Below are positions 9,701 to 12,253 of a stretch of 12,253 bases of DNA, one piece after another. How positions within the stretch are numbered: the first letter of the stretch is position 1; every line of letters starts with the position of its first letter. This DNA is from Nephromyces sp. MM_2019 (taxonomy: Eukaryota; Apicomplexa; Aconoidasida; Nephromycida). Where the stretch lies: NCBI GenBank assembly GCA_015657535.1, contig JADHZB010001238.1, positions 1-12,253 on the forward strand, given 5' to 3'. The notes below the pieces were generated by a model. That model ran no database searches. It had not been told where the DNA came from and was given only the letters and a program-made list of their open reading frames with translations. Both the position numbers and the translations under genes were made by a program.

Positions 9701-11762
9701 GGGGTTTCTCAGCTGAGAGTGTGTCAAGCACGAGATTTGCTAGACGTGTGTGTGCTCTATCCCTATTTGCCAACTATCGACTGTGTGTGCTCCTCTAGTA
9801 GTTTTCAATCTCAATGACAACTGCGTGTGTGCGCTCCTCTAGAAGTCTTCAATCGTAATAACAACTGTGTGTGTGTGCTTCCCTAGTAATCTTCACCACA
9901 ACAATATGCGTGTGTACGCAAATCCCACCACACTACAATCACTACACCAACTGTAAGTATGTGCACCCCTCTTAAATACTCGTAAGTGCGTGTGTGTGCG
10001 CGTCATATCCAATTGCTACTGTGCGCATTTCCTACCGCATTAAGAGAATCCCAAAGAGTAGAATCTTCCGGAAAAGAGGAAAACATTAATCAACACACAA
10101 AAAACATCTAAAATCATTCAGAAATAGCAGATTAGAATAGCAAACAAACCTCCTTCTTCAGCCGTAAGCTGCTGATTATCGCCGTGTGAGATCTTCCTTA
10201 TTGAAGCTTCTACTCCACTACCATTCAAATCCACTATAATATGATGAGGCCCACTAAACATGCAAGTCAAACAATACCTCACATTCTTGTGCACCAGCTC
10301 AACTTTGTGCTGAACTGATATATTTGAAGGCAATTGACCTTGCTCTACCTGAAGAAGAGGGTAGAATATGGGGGGGAAGTGGGGGGGAAGTGGGGGGGAA
10401 GTGGGAGGAAAGTGGGGGGGAAGTGGAAGCCGAAGACGAAGAAGACGAAGAAGAAGACGAAGAAGACGAAGAAGAAGACGAAGAAGACGAAGAAGAAGAC
10501 GAAGAAGAAGACGAAGAAGACGAAGAAAAAGACGAAGAAGACGAAGAAGAAGACGAAGACGAAGAAAACGAAGAAAACGAAGAAGACGAAGAAAAAGACG
10601 AAGAAGACGAAGAAGAAGACGAAGAAGAAGACGAAGAAAAAGACGAAGAAGACGAAGAAGAAGACGAAGAAGAAGACGAAGAAAAAGACGAAGAAGACGA
10701 AGAAGACGAAGAAGACCAAGAAGAAGACGAAGAAGACGAAGAAGACCAAGAAGAAGACGAAGAAGACGAAGAAGAAGACAAAGAAGACGGAGAAGAAGAC
10801 GAAGAAGACGAAGAAAAAGACGAAAAAGAACAAGCAGAAGCGGAATAAGGACATCAACTTACCAACACACGGACTAGCAACAGAAGACGAAACTGCAGCA
10901 ATCAAAGTAGAAACAGTAGACTCCGAAGGTAAACCAACGAAAGTCATTGAAACACAATACAAATTGTATATAAACAACCAAAACAACTGTGTGTGTGCGT
11001 GTGTAGGCAATATTCAAAGTCAGGATGAGGAAGCAATCTCTCAGCACGCACTCACCTTTGTCTTAAACTCAATCTGGGATTGAGTGAACTGCGTTGAAGC
11101 TTCATATACAGCAGCGAACAAGACAGCCAAAAGAGTAGAGTGCTGAGCATTCTGCTTGCTAATGAGGGAGTTCAGTTCCACACTACCTTCAAGCCAAGTA
11201 GTATGCGTGTCGTTCTTTCTGAACACACACACAAAATACAAACAGGTGAGCCTGATACACACACAAATGCACAGGAGCATACAAAACACAGAGAAGCAGA
11301 AACTGACAGATTAGCACACACACGAGCAAACACAAGATCACATACACTAACGCACACAGTACTCACAACACAGCACCCGCAATGCACTAATACATCAACT
11401 TATCACATATACCACACACACCACACAAGATCACACACACCAACACACACGCACCAACACACCACACCACATAAGAACACAGATCCACAAATACCCACAC
11501 ACATGTAAGCTTGGGTCTCCAAGATACGAATCAGGGCCTCAATGTTAGTCCTTATCTCTCCTCGTACTGTTAAGCCCTTCAAAGCCATAATAAGGCTGGT
11601 GCGAGCATTTTCTCTGCTGTTTCCTGAGGAGAAGATGTGCCCAAACTGACTGTCAGCGTAGCTATGCACTCTGCCAATCGTTCCAATGGAGAAGTAGCCC
11701 CAAACTTGACGACTAGATCTAAAGCTCAGCTCATTCACAGCTCCACAGGTAGGTCTGAAGCT
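256..11762 (-). CDS. ACC: Acetyl-CoA carboxylase, homomeric multidomain type (internal fragment, 16 exons)
   Basis: ATP- and biotin-dependent carboxylation of acetyl-CoA to malonyl-CoA. Exons, in transcript order: 11762-11503, 11218-11056, 10348-10150, 9525-9392, 9025-8876, 8487-8184, 7644-7434, 7006-6785, 6082-5847, 5246-5035, 4686-4511, 4128-3445, 3014-2729, 2276-2100, 1743-1007, 708-256. Joined they give 1534 codons plus 2 nt with no stop. Every intron is GT-AG with CAG acceptors, and all 15 junctions keep phase. Fragment residues 1-86 end the biotin carboxylase domain ([21 protein letters not shown]), about 141-302 hold the biotinyl region with K285 in EIMKM, and 303-1534 are the ACC central domain. 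Start, catalytic biotin carboxylase core and carboxyltransferase lie outside. Apicoplast versus cytosolic location cannot be judged without the N terminus. Confidence 0.93.
709..1006 (-). other. Intron 15, G-rich start and long C/T-rich end
   Basis: 298 nt. The RNA begins gtgagg with two long G runs (982-1004) and ends with about 160 nt that are nearly all C and T (711-870), including a nine-to-ten C run directly before AG. Confidence 0.85.
1007..1743 (-). CDS. ACC: ACC exon 15: central domain with Cys-rich stretch and long insert
   Basis: Residues 1139-1383. [12 protein letters not shown] corresponds to MFREFTQQNK of animal ACC. The next strand, normally IRRLTFLV, is the Cys/Phe-rich [21 protein letters not shown] and PRYLYFR correspond to the (Y/F)FTFRA region. 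From about 1485 to 1007 the protein is a 160-residue Ser/Gly-rich insert ([20 protein letters not shown]) without family counterpart, but with no stop. Acceptor ccttctttcag after a C/T tract; donor GAG|GTGAGG followed by a run of G. Confidence 0.86.
1744..2099 (-). other. Intron 14
   Basis: 356 nt. Starts in a GT repeat, has GTGTATGTACAC at 1943-1954, and ends in a C/T tract of about 40 nt (1747-1783 is G/A-rich on the plus strand). Nothing else recognised. Confidence 0.8.
2100..2276 (-). CDS. ACC: ACC exon 14: central domain
   Basis: Residues 1080-1138, 59 codons, phase 0 at both ends. [10 protein letters not shown] continues the helix after [19 protein letters not shown] corresponds to the strand EPIHILNVAIKTDCD, with AAEANK at the end for the following helix. 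Acceptor atgttttttcag. The donor AAA|GTGTGTGTGT sits in a TG repeat, so its exact position is less secure than the others. Confidence 0.88.
2277..2728 (-). other. Intron 13
   Basis: 452 nt. AC-rich without a regular unit over about 2400-2720. CATACAGCCG occurs twice (2356-2365, 2380-2389), the second inside TTGTACATACAG. No conserved coding. Confidence 0.8.
2729..3014 (-). CDS. ACC: ACC exon 13: central domain
   Basis: Residues 984-1079. A variable Ser-rich and acidic stretch ([13 protein letters not shown]) precedes [15 protein letters not shown], which corresponds to RMGGMVSFRTFEDF of animal ACC and KWGAMVIIKSLQFL of plant ACC. The acceptor ttgtattcaacag follows a long inverted repeat; the junction AT|G restores Met. 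Donor CAG|GTTTTG in phase 0. Confidence 0.88.
3039..3088. repeat. Near-perfect CA-TA-TG inverted repeat
   Basis: (CA)n followed by (TA)n, a TATATATA centre, then (TA)n and (TG)n. The two arms differ by one TA unit. It can form a long hairpin in RNA or a cruciform in DNA, and sits just before the exon 13 acceptor. Confidence 0.93.
3192..3226. repeat. Perfect 12-bp stem-loop GTGTACATACAT
   Basis: GTGTACATACAT at 3192-3203 and its exact reverse complement ATGTATGTACAC at 3215-3226, separated by 11 nt. Confidence 0.95.
3384..3446 (-). repeat. 26-bp direct repeat carrying a duplicated 5' splice site
   Basis: The 26 bases at 3421-3446 are repeated exactly at 3384-3409, 37 bp away. The right copy contains the exon 12 donor AT|GTGAGG. 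The left copy gives an identical donor 37 nt further into the intron; its use would include a stop straight after the normal junction. Confidence 0.93.
3445..4128 (-). CDS. ACC: ACC exon 12: central domain with long Ser/Gly-rich insert
   Basis: Residues 756-983. Opens with [11 protein letters not shown], continuing DIFVR of exon 11 as RR-x-Y of other ACCs. A conserved block near the end ([13 protein letters not shown]) may correspond to GLLASWEFLEEH of plant ACC. Between them lie roughly 120-150 residues rich in Ser, Gly, Asn and Thr, plus a six-Gly run near the end, all unlike characterised ACCs. No GT-AG pair is needed to remove the insert, and the frame is open for 684 nt, so I treat it as coding. 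Donor GAT|GTGAGG lies in a duplicated 26-bp segment. Confidence 0.85.
4129..4510 (-). other. Intron 11
   Basis: 382 nt. A C/T-rich tract (4132-4160 in RNA sense) precedes the acceptor. The 14-mer CTGTACATACACCT at 4330-4343 recurs at 12032-12045. Nothing else recognised. Confidence 0.8.
4511..4686 (-). CDS. ACC: ACC exon 11: central domain
   Basis: Residues 698-755. [22 protein letters not shown], then [13 protein letters not shown], aligns with the segment of plant ACC that runs from MEDLVSASLAVEDALVGLFDH to VVETYIRR. The first 24 residues are Ser/Gly-rich and variable in all ACCs. The acceptor cccactgtcag was chosen by phase (0). Three other AG sites further in (before GGGGT, GCACC and TCTCT) are out of phase. 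Donor CAG|GTAATC. Confidence 0.87.
4687..5034 (-). other. Intron 10
   Basis: 348 nt. Near the acceptor lie four 15-bp C-rich units (in RNA). A GT run on the plus strand at 4967-4980 and otherwise plain sequence. No conserved coding is seen. Confidence 0.82.
4713..4772 (+). repeat. Four 15-bp GGAGGGGGGTGTGAG units
   Basis: Copies at 4713, 4728, 4743 and 4758 with one to three differences. G runs of 5-7 give quadruplex potential on the plus strand. In the RNA this is a C-rich tract 27-86 nt before the exon 11 acceptor. Confidence 0.93.
5035..5246 (-). CDS. ACC: ACC exon 10: central domain helical segment
   Basis: Residues 627-697. [21 protein letters not shown], then SRQLLLTRI, matches [32 protein letters not shown] of animal ACC, followed by [14 protein letters not shown] for SYELRHNQVESIFL. 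The start uses acceptor ccttctctacag because only this one matches the phase of exon 9 (G|CT, Ala). This adds [19 protein letters not shown], which has no clear counterpart. Donor CTG|GTGAGA. Confidence 0.9.
5220..5246 (-). promoter_or_regulatory. Competing 3' splice sites at exon 10
   Basis: The in-phase acceptor (ccttctctacag, exon from 5246) is followed 26 nt later by a seven-T tract ending TTTTTTTCAG (exon from 5220). The second site looks at least as strong but shifts the frame and reaches a stop after a few codons. Confidence 0.75.
5247..5846 (-). other. Intron 9 with opposed GT and CA blocks
   Basis: 600 nt. On the plus strand a GT-rich block (5438-5556) is followed by a CA-rich block (5721-5821). 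In the RNA a GU-rich segment near the donor faces a CA-rich segment closer to the acceptor, so the two can pair. Also the palindrome GTGTACGTACAC at 5305-5316 and GTGCTTAAGCAC near 5552-5563. Confidence 0.82.
5847..6082 (-). CDS. ACC: ACC exon 9: central domain helical segment
   Basis: Residues 548-626. YERG, then [17 protein letters not shown], corresponds to VVMDLLRQYLRVETQF in animal [28 protein letters not shown] corresponds to [22 protein letters not shown]. The spacing is almost unchanged. Acceptor gaatcttcag, donor CCG|GTTAGA (weak). A stop codon follows immediately if the intron is retained. Confidence 0.93.
6083..6784 (-). other. Intron 8
   Basis: 702 nt. Contains a purine-rich block on the plus strand (6225-6372), so a long pyrimidine tract in the RNA, and CA runs with the palindrome ACACACGTGTGT near 6694-6705. 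Plus-strand open frames here are Lys/Arg/Glu-rich composition artefacts. Confidence 0.82.
6225..6372. repeat. Purine-rich GAAGAA/GGAAG low-complexity block
   Basis: About 150 bp with almost no pyrimidine on the plus strand. In the ACC RNA it is a pyrimidine tract beginning about 140 nt upstream of the exon 9 acceptor. Confidence 0.9.
6785..7006 (-). CDS. ACC: ACC exon 8: central domain
   Basis: Residues 474-547. After a Ser/Asp-rich start, [14 protein letters not shown] matches FPAKLLRGVLEAHL of plant ACC, and [11 protein letters not shown] matches the helix LIEPLMSLVKSYEGG. The acceptor chosen is the eight-T tract ttttttttcag, because it is the only one whose phase fits exon 7 (TT|G, Leu). 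The donor GAA|GTGAGT leaves two bases that join exon 9 to give Lys. Confidence 0.88.
7006..7052 (-). promoter_or_regulatory. Competing 3' splice sites at exon 8
   Basis: The phase-compatible acceptor is ttttttttcag before 7006. A second good acceptor, ctcgctctcag, would start the exon at 7049, 43 nt earlier, and gives a stop (TAG) within about 16 codons. Confidence 0.75.
7007..7433 (-). other. Intron 7
   Basis: 427 nt. The donor side (7315-7433) is CA-rich on the plus strand, with GGG runs in the RNA. Contains a perfect hairpin at 7283-7306, the palindrome GTGTACGTACAC at 7067-7078, and a second possible acceptor 43 nt upstream of the one used. Confidence 0.85.
7283..7306. repeat. Perfect hairpin, 10-bp stem with 4-nt loop
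   Basis: TTCTCTATAC, loop AAAA, GTATAGAGAA: the arms are exact reverse complements. It lies mid-intron 7. Confidence 0.95.
7434..7644 (-). CDS. ACC: ACC exon 7: central domain, low-conservation segment
   Basis: Residues 404-473. [21 protein letters not shown] corresponds to the short loop and helix that follow LPLLELQD in other ACCs. The remainder ([21 protein letters not shown]) is acidic and has no counterpart I recognise, so it looks like a lineage insert. Acceptor gcttacgcag, donor CTT|GTAAGT. The exon is kept because phase matches both neighbours. Confidence 0.82.
7855..8040. repeat. CA-based minisatellite with 18-bp and 14-bp units
   Basis: Core unit (CA)n-AATGCTGA occurs six times, AATGCTGA starting at 7901, 7917, 7935, 7953, 7971 and 7989 (spacing 16, then 18 four times). 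On both sides are units of the form GACACACACACGCA. In the RNA each core unit reads UCAGCAUU followed by UGUGUG. Confidence 0.95.
8140..8183 (-). promoter_or_regulatory. G-run cluster beside 5' splice site of intron 6
   Basis: Read on the minus strand from the donor: gtatgtgtgt, then runs of 5, 8, 5 and 6 G separated by TTT, TGT and TTT. This meets the usual G-quadruplex pattern in the RNA and starts about 12 nt from the splice site. On the plus strand it is two near-identical copies of CCCCCCAAACCCCCACAC. Confidence 0.85.
8184..8487 (-). CDS. ACC: ACC exon 6: end of biotinyl domain and start of central domain
   Basis: Residues 303-403. [20 protein letters not shown] matches SEGQALQAGDLIARLDLDDP of plant ACC base for base in spacing, which fixes the exon 5/6 junction. 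It continues with [15 protein letters not shown] (family LNGY) and a segment ending [10 protein letters not shown] (family LPLLELQDIM). Acceptor cccttcacag, donor TGG|GTATGT, followed within 15 nt by long G runs in the intron. Confidence 0.94.
8488..8875 (-). other. Intron 5
   Basis: 388 nt. CA runs at about 8549-8556 and 8597-8605, TG runs on the plus strand at about 8804-8814 and 8850-8860, and GTATGTACAT at 8811-8820. Nothing else recognised. Confidence 0.8.
8876..9025 (-). CDS. ACC: ACC exon 5: biotinyl (BCCP) domain with biotin lysine
   Basis: Residues 253-302, 50 codons, phase 0 at both ends, so the exon is a nearly complete biotinyl module. [13 protein letters not shown] corresponds to the family [24 protein letters not shown] to CYAEIEVMKM, and ESGTISHVL to ESGCIHYV. 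The lysine between the two methionines is the site attached to biotin by holocarboxylase synthetase. Residues after MKM (YMEIRM) differ from the usual VMTL or CMPL. The donor is CTG|GTAGGA; a GT eleven codons later would add residues with no family counterpart. Confidence 0.95.
8927..8929 (-). other. Codon of the biotinylated lysine (MKM)
   Basis: AAG read on the minus strand, the 33rd codon of exon 5, within E-I-M-K-M. In the biotinyl domain family this lysine carries the covalently bound biotin that shuttles carboxylate between the biotin carboxylase and carboxyltransferase sites. Confidence 0.95.
9026..9391 (-). other. Intron 4
   Basis: 366 nt with CA microsatellites next to the acceptor (9032-9058) and near the donor (9358-9380). 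Nothing else recognised. Confidence 0.8.
9392..9525 (-). CDS. ACC: ACC exon 4: beta strands before the biotinyl domain
   Basis: Residues 208-252. The first two bases complete a Gly codon from exon 3. Contains [19 protein letters not shown], which matches the family pattern (I/L)xIDGKTCVFExENDPS that precedes the biotinyl fold. [18 protein letters not shown] is more divergent. Acceptor cttcctcag, donor CAG|GTTTGA in phase 0. Confidence 0.92.
9526..10149 (-). other. Intron 3
   Basis: 624 nt. Holds a diverged minisatellite (9741 to about 10020) and the palindrome GTGTACGTACAC at 9588-9599, 63 nt from the exon 4 start. No conserved coding is seen. Confidence 0.85.
9741..10020. repeat. Diverged tandem repeat of roughly 40-45 bp
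   Basis: Successive units start with CTGTGTGTGC or CTGCGTGTGTGCGC, followed by TCCTCTAG or TTCCCTAG, an AGT-TTCAATC-like core and ending in AACAA. The clearest are 9781-9820, 9821-9864 and 9865-9905; weaker copies flank them. The TG part lies on the plus strand, opposite to most CA repeats in this window. Confidence 0.75.
10150..10348 (-). CDS. ACC: ACC exon 3: region preceding the biotinyl domain
   Basis: Residues 142-207 plus one base. Begins VEQGQLPSN, equivalent to LERGQVLP or TKGQIPP in other ACCs, with no gap or insertion relative to exon 2. Then [32 protein letters not shown] (family SYVVIMNGSCVEVDV) and a divergent [14 protein letters not shown]. The acceptor is cttcttcag directly after the huge pyrimidine-rich repeat of intron 2. 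Donor GAG|GTTTGT. Confidence 0.92.
10370..10424 (+). repeat. Five 11-bp GGGGGGGAAGT units
   Basis: Units at 10370, 10381, 10392, 10403 (degenerate, GGGAGGAAAGT) and 10414. Four runs of seven G with short AAGT spacers give strong G-quadruplex potential on the plus (template) strand. In the RNA it is a C-rich pyrimidine tract just before the exon 3 acceptor. Confidence 0.95.
10431..10840. repeat. GAAGAC/GAAGAA repeat array, about 400 bp
   Basis: Irregular tandem array of the triplets GAA, GAC and occasional AAA on the plus strand. In the ACC pre-mRNA it reads UUC/GUC, a tract of pyrimidines broken only by single G or T/A changes, ending about 80 nt before the exon 3 acceptor. All three frames are free of stops on both strands, which produces long Glu/Asp, Lys, Arg, Ser and Phe open frames that are artefacts of composition. 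Confidence 0.95.
11056..11218 (-). CDS. ACC: ACC exon 2: linker between biotin carboxylase and biotinyl region
   Basis: Encodes residues 87-141. NDTHTTWLE matches the family RIDTGWLD motif at exactly the same distance from LET in exon 1, which fixes the junction. It continues with a helical segment ([16 protein letters not shown]) like the GALHVAD helix. The acceptor lies in a run of TG repeats (gtgtgtgttcag); the donor AAG|GTGAGT is close to consensus and in phase 0. A stop follows five codons into the intron, so retention would truncate the protein. Confidence 0.92.
11503..11762 (-). CDS. ACC: ACC exon 1: C-terminal end of the biotin carboxylase domain
   Basis: Encodes fragment residues 1-86 in phase 0. 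Near-collinear with the end of eukaryotic biotin carboxylase: a [16 protein letters not shown] stretch (compare GFKPSSGTVQELNFRS), VWGYFS, the very conserved [12 protein letters not shown], then [21 protein letters not shown] and LIRILET. The acceptor is ttacag at 11763-11768. The donor is AT|GTGTGT, leaving two bases that join exon 2 to give Ile. A CAG six bases inside the exon could be an alternative acceptor, but it would remove the conserved SF before RP. Confidence 0.93.
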
Positions 11763-12253
11763 CTGTAAGGCAAAAACCACTGGAAATTTCACACACACAC
11801 AGCGGTATAGGGAGACGGAGAGGGAGATGCATACAAAGAGAGAGATTTACGCAAAGAAAGATCTACACAGAGGCGCACACGCACACAGAGAAGAAGACAG
11901 CAGGAGAGACGCCCACAGAAATAAAAAAACAGAGACACACATAAAAGCCACACATAAAAAAATGGTGAAAGTATAGCGAAGACTCTGAGATGATCTCACA
12001 CCATACGAACATAAAAACAGCTATACATACACTGTACATACACCTCATCTACTGCAAAAAATATACTCTGCGATAACCATAACACCCTTGAAGACTAGTT
12101 AAAGTTTGGAAAGAGGCCAAGACACAGTCAGCGCTATATTTTTAGAGCTTCTTATAATGTAGAGAATTGCTGCTGATAACATACAAGATAGAAGTAATGA
12201 ATACAAAAAAAAACCTTTAACAGAGCTGTATTATATCACCACACCAACCCCCC
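11763..12253 (-). other. Intron upstream of exon 1 (partial)
   Basis: No biotin carboxylase coding is seen here; the expected preceding motif (RGHVIAARIT-type) is absent on the minus strand. Contains CA repeats (around 11791-11804) and a 14-mer CTGTACATACACCT at 12032-12045 that recurs in intron 11. Otherwise nothing recognised. Confidence 0.75.

Larger units (their letters stand above)
10349..11055 (-). other. Intron 2, dominated by a pyrimidine-rich repeat
   Basis: 707 nt, the longest complete intron here. The half next to the acceptor is a G-run array (10370-10424) plus a GAAGAC/GAAGAA array (10431-10840) on the plus strand, that is, a pyrimidine-rich tract in the RNA. The donor half (10850-11055) is ordinary sequence with a short GT repeat near 10986-11005. 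Exon 2 and exon 3 join in phase with no missing residues, so none of this is needed as coding. Confidence 0.88.

Noticed and set aside
10324..10848. Plus-strand open frame for a Glu/Asp-rich acidic protein (and Lys- or Arg-rich frames beside it)
   Set aside because: The repeat has no stop in any frame on either strand. It lies inside intron 2, whose flanking exons join exactly as in other ACCs.
10299..11010. Minus-strand poly-Ser and poly-Phe frames across the same repeat
   Set aside because: They cross the exon 3 acceptor in the wrong frame or end in the repeat, and no family sequence is present.

Overview
The whole window is an internal piece of one intron-rich eukaryotic gene on the minus strand. 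It encodes a large homomeric (multidomain) acetyl-CoA carboxylase (ACC), the biotin enzyme that makes malonyl-CoA for fatty acid synthesis and elongation. I resolve 16 coding exons between 11762 and 256. They total 4604 nt (1534 codons plus 2 nt). All 15 exon junctions are GT-AG, and every donor phase matches the next acceptor phase, so a single reading frame runs through. Neither the start nor the stop codon is in the window. There is no promoter, poly(A) site, RNA gene, mobile element or second gene that I can support.

Layout in transcript order (right to left): intron sequence 11763-12253; exons 1-2, the C-terminal end of the biotin carboxylase domain and the linker after it; exons 3-5, the region around and including the biotinyl (BCCP) domain, with the lysine of an MKM motif at 8927-8929; exons 6-16, the ACC central domain. 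Exons 12 and 15 carry long Ser/Gly-rich inserts absent from animal or plant ACCs as I remember them. The start of biotin carboxylase lies to the right of the window, and the carboxyltransferase domain lies to the left.

Organism: introns of about 280-710 nt roughly every 150-700 nt, low-complexity inserts in a conserved enzyme, and microsatellite-packed introns fit an apicomplexan, most likely a coccidian (Toxoplasma/Sarcocystis/Eimeria-like). This is inference; genus cannot be assigned, and another alveolate is possible. If it is coccidian, I cannot tell whether this is the apicoplast or the cytosolic ACC, because the N-terminal targeting region is outside the window.

The unusual content is in the introns. 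They are strongly strand-biased: the transcript strand carries (GU)n and pyrimidine tracts, the latter often extended to 50-500 nt before the 3' splice site. They also hold minisatellites, G-run clusters next to 5' splice sites, perfect hairpins, a duplicated 5' splice site, two exons with competing 3' splice sites, and a 12-bp palindrome that occurs three times, each 59-63 nt before an exon. Family comparisons are from memory of animal and plant ACC sequences; no search was run.
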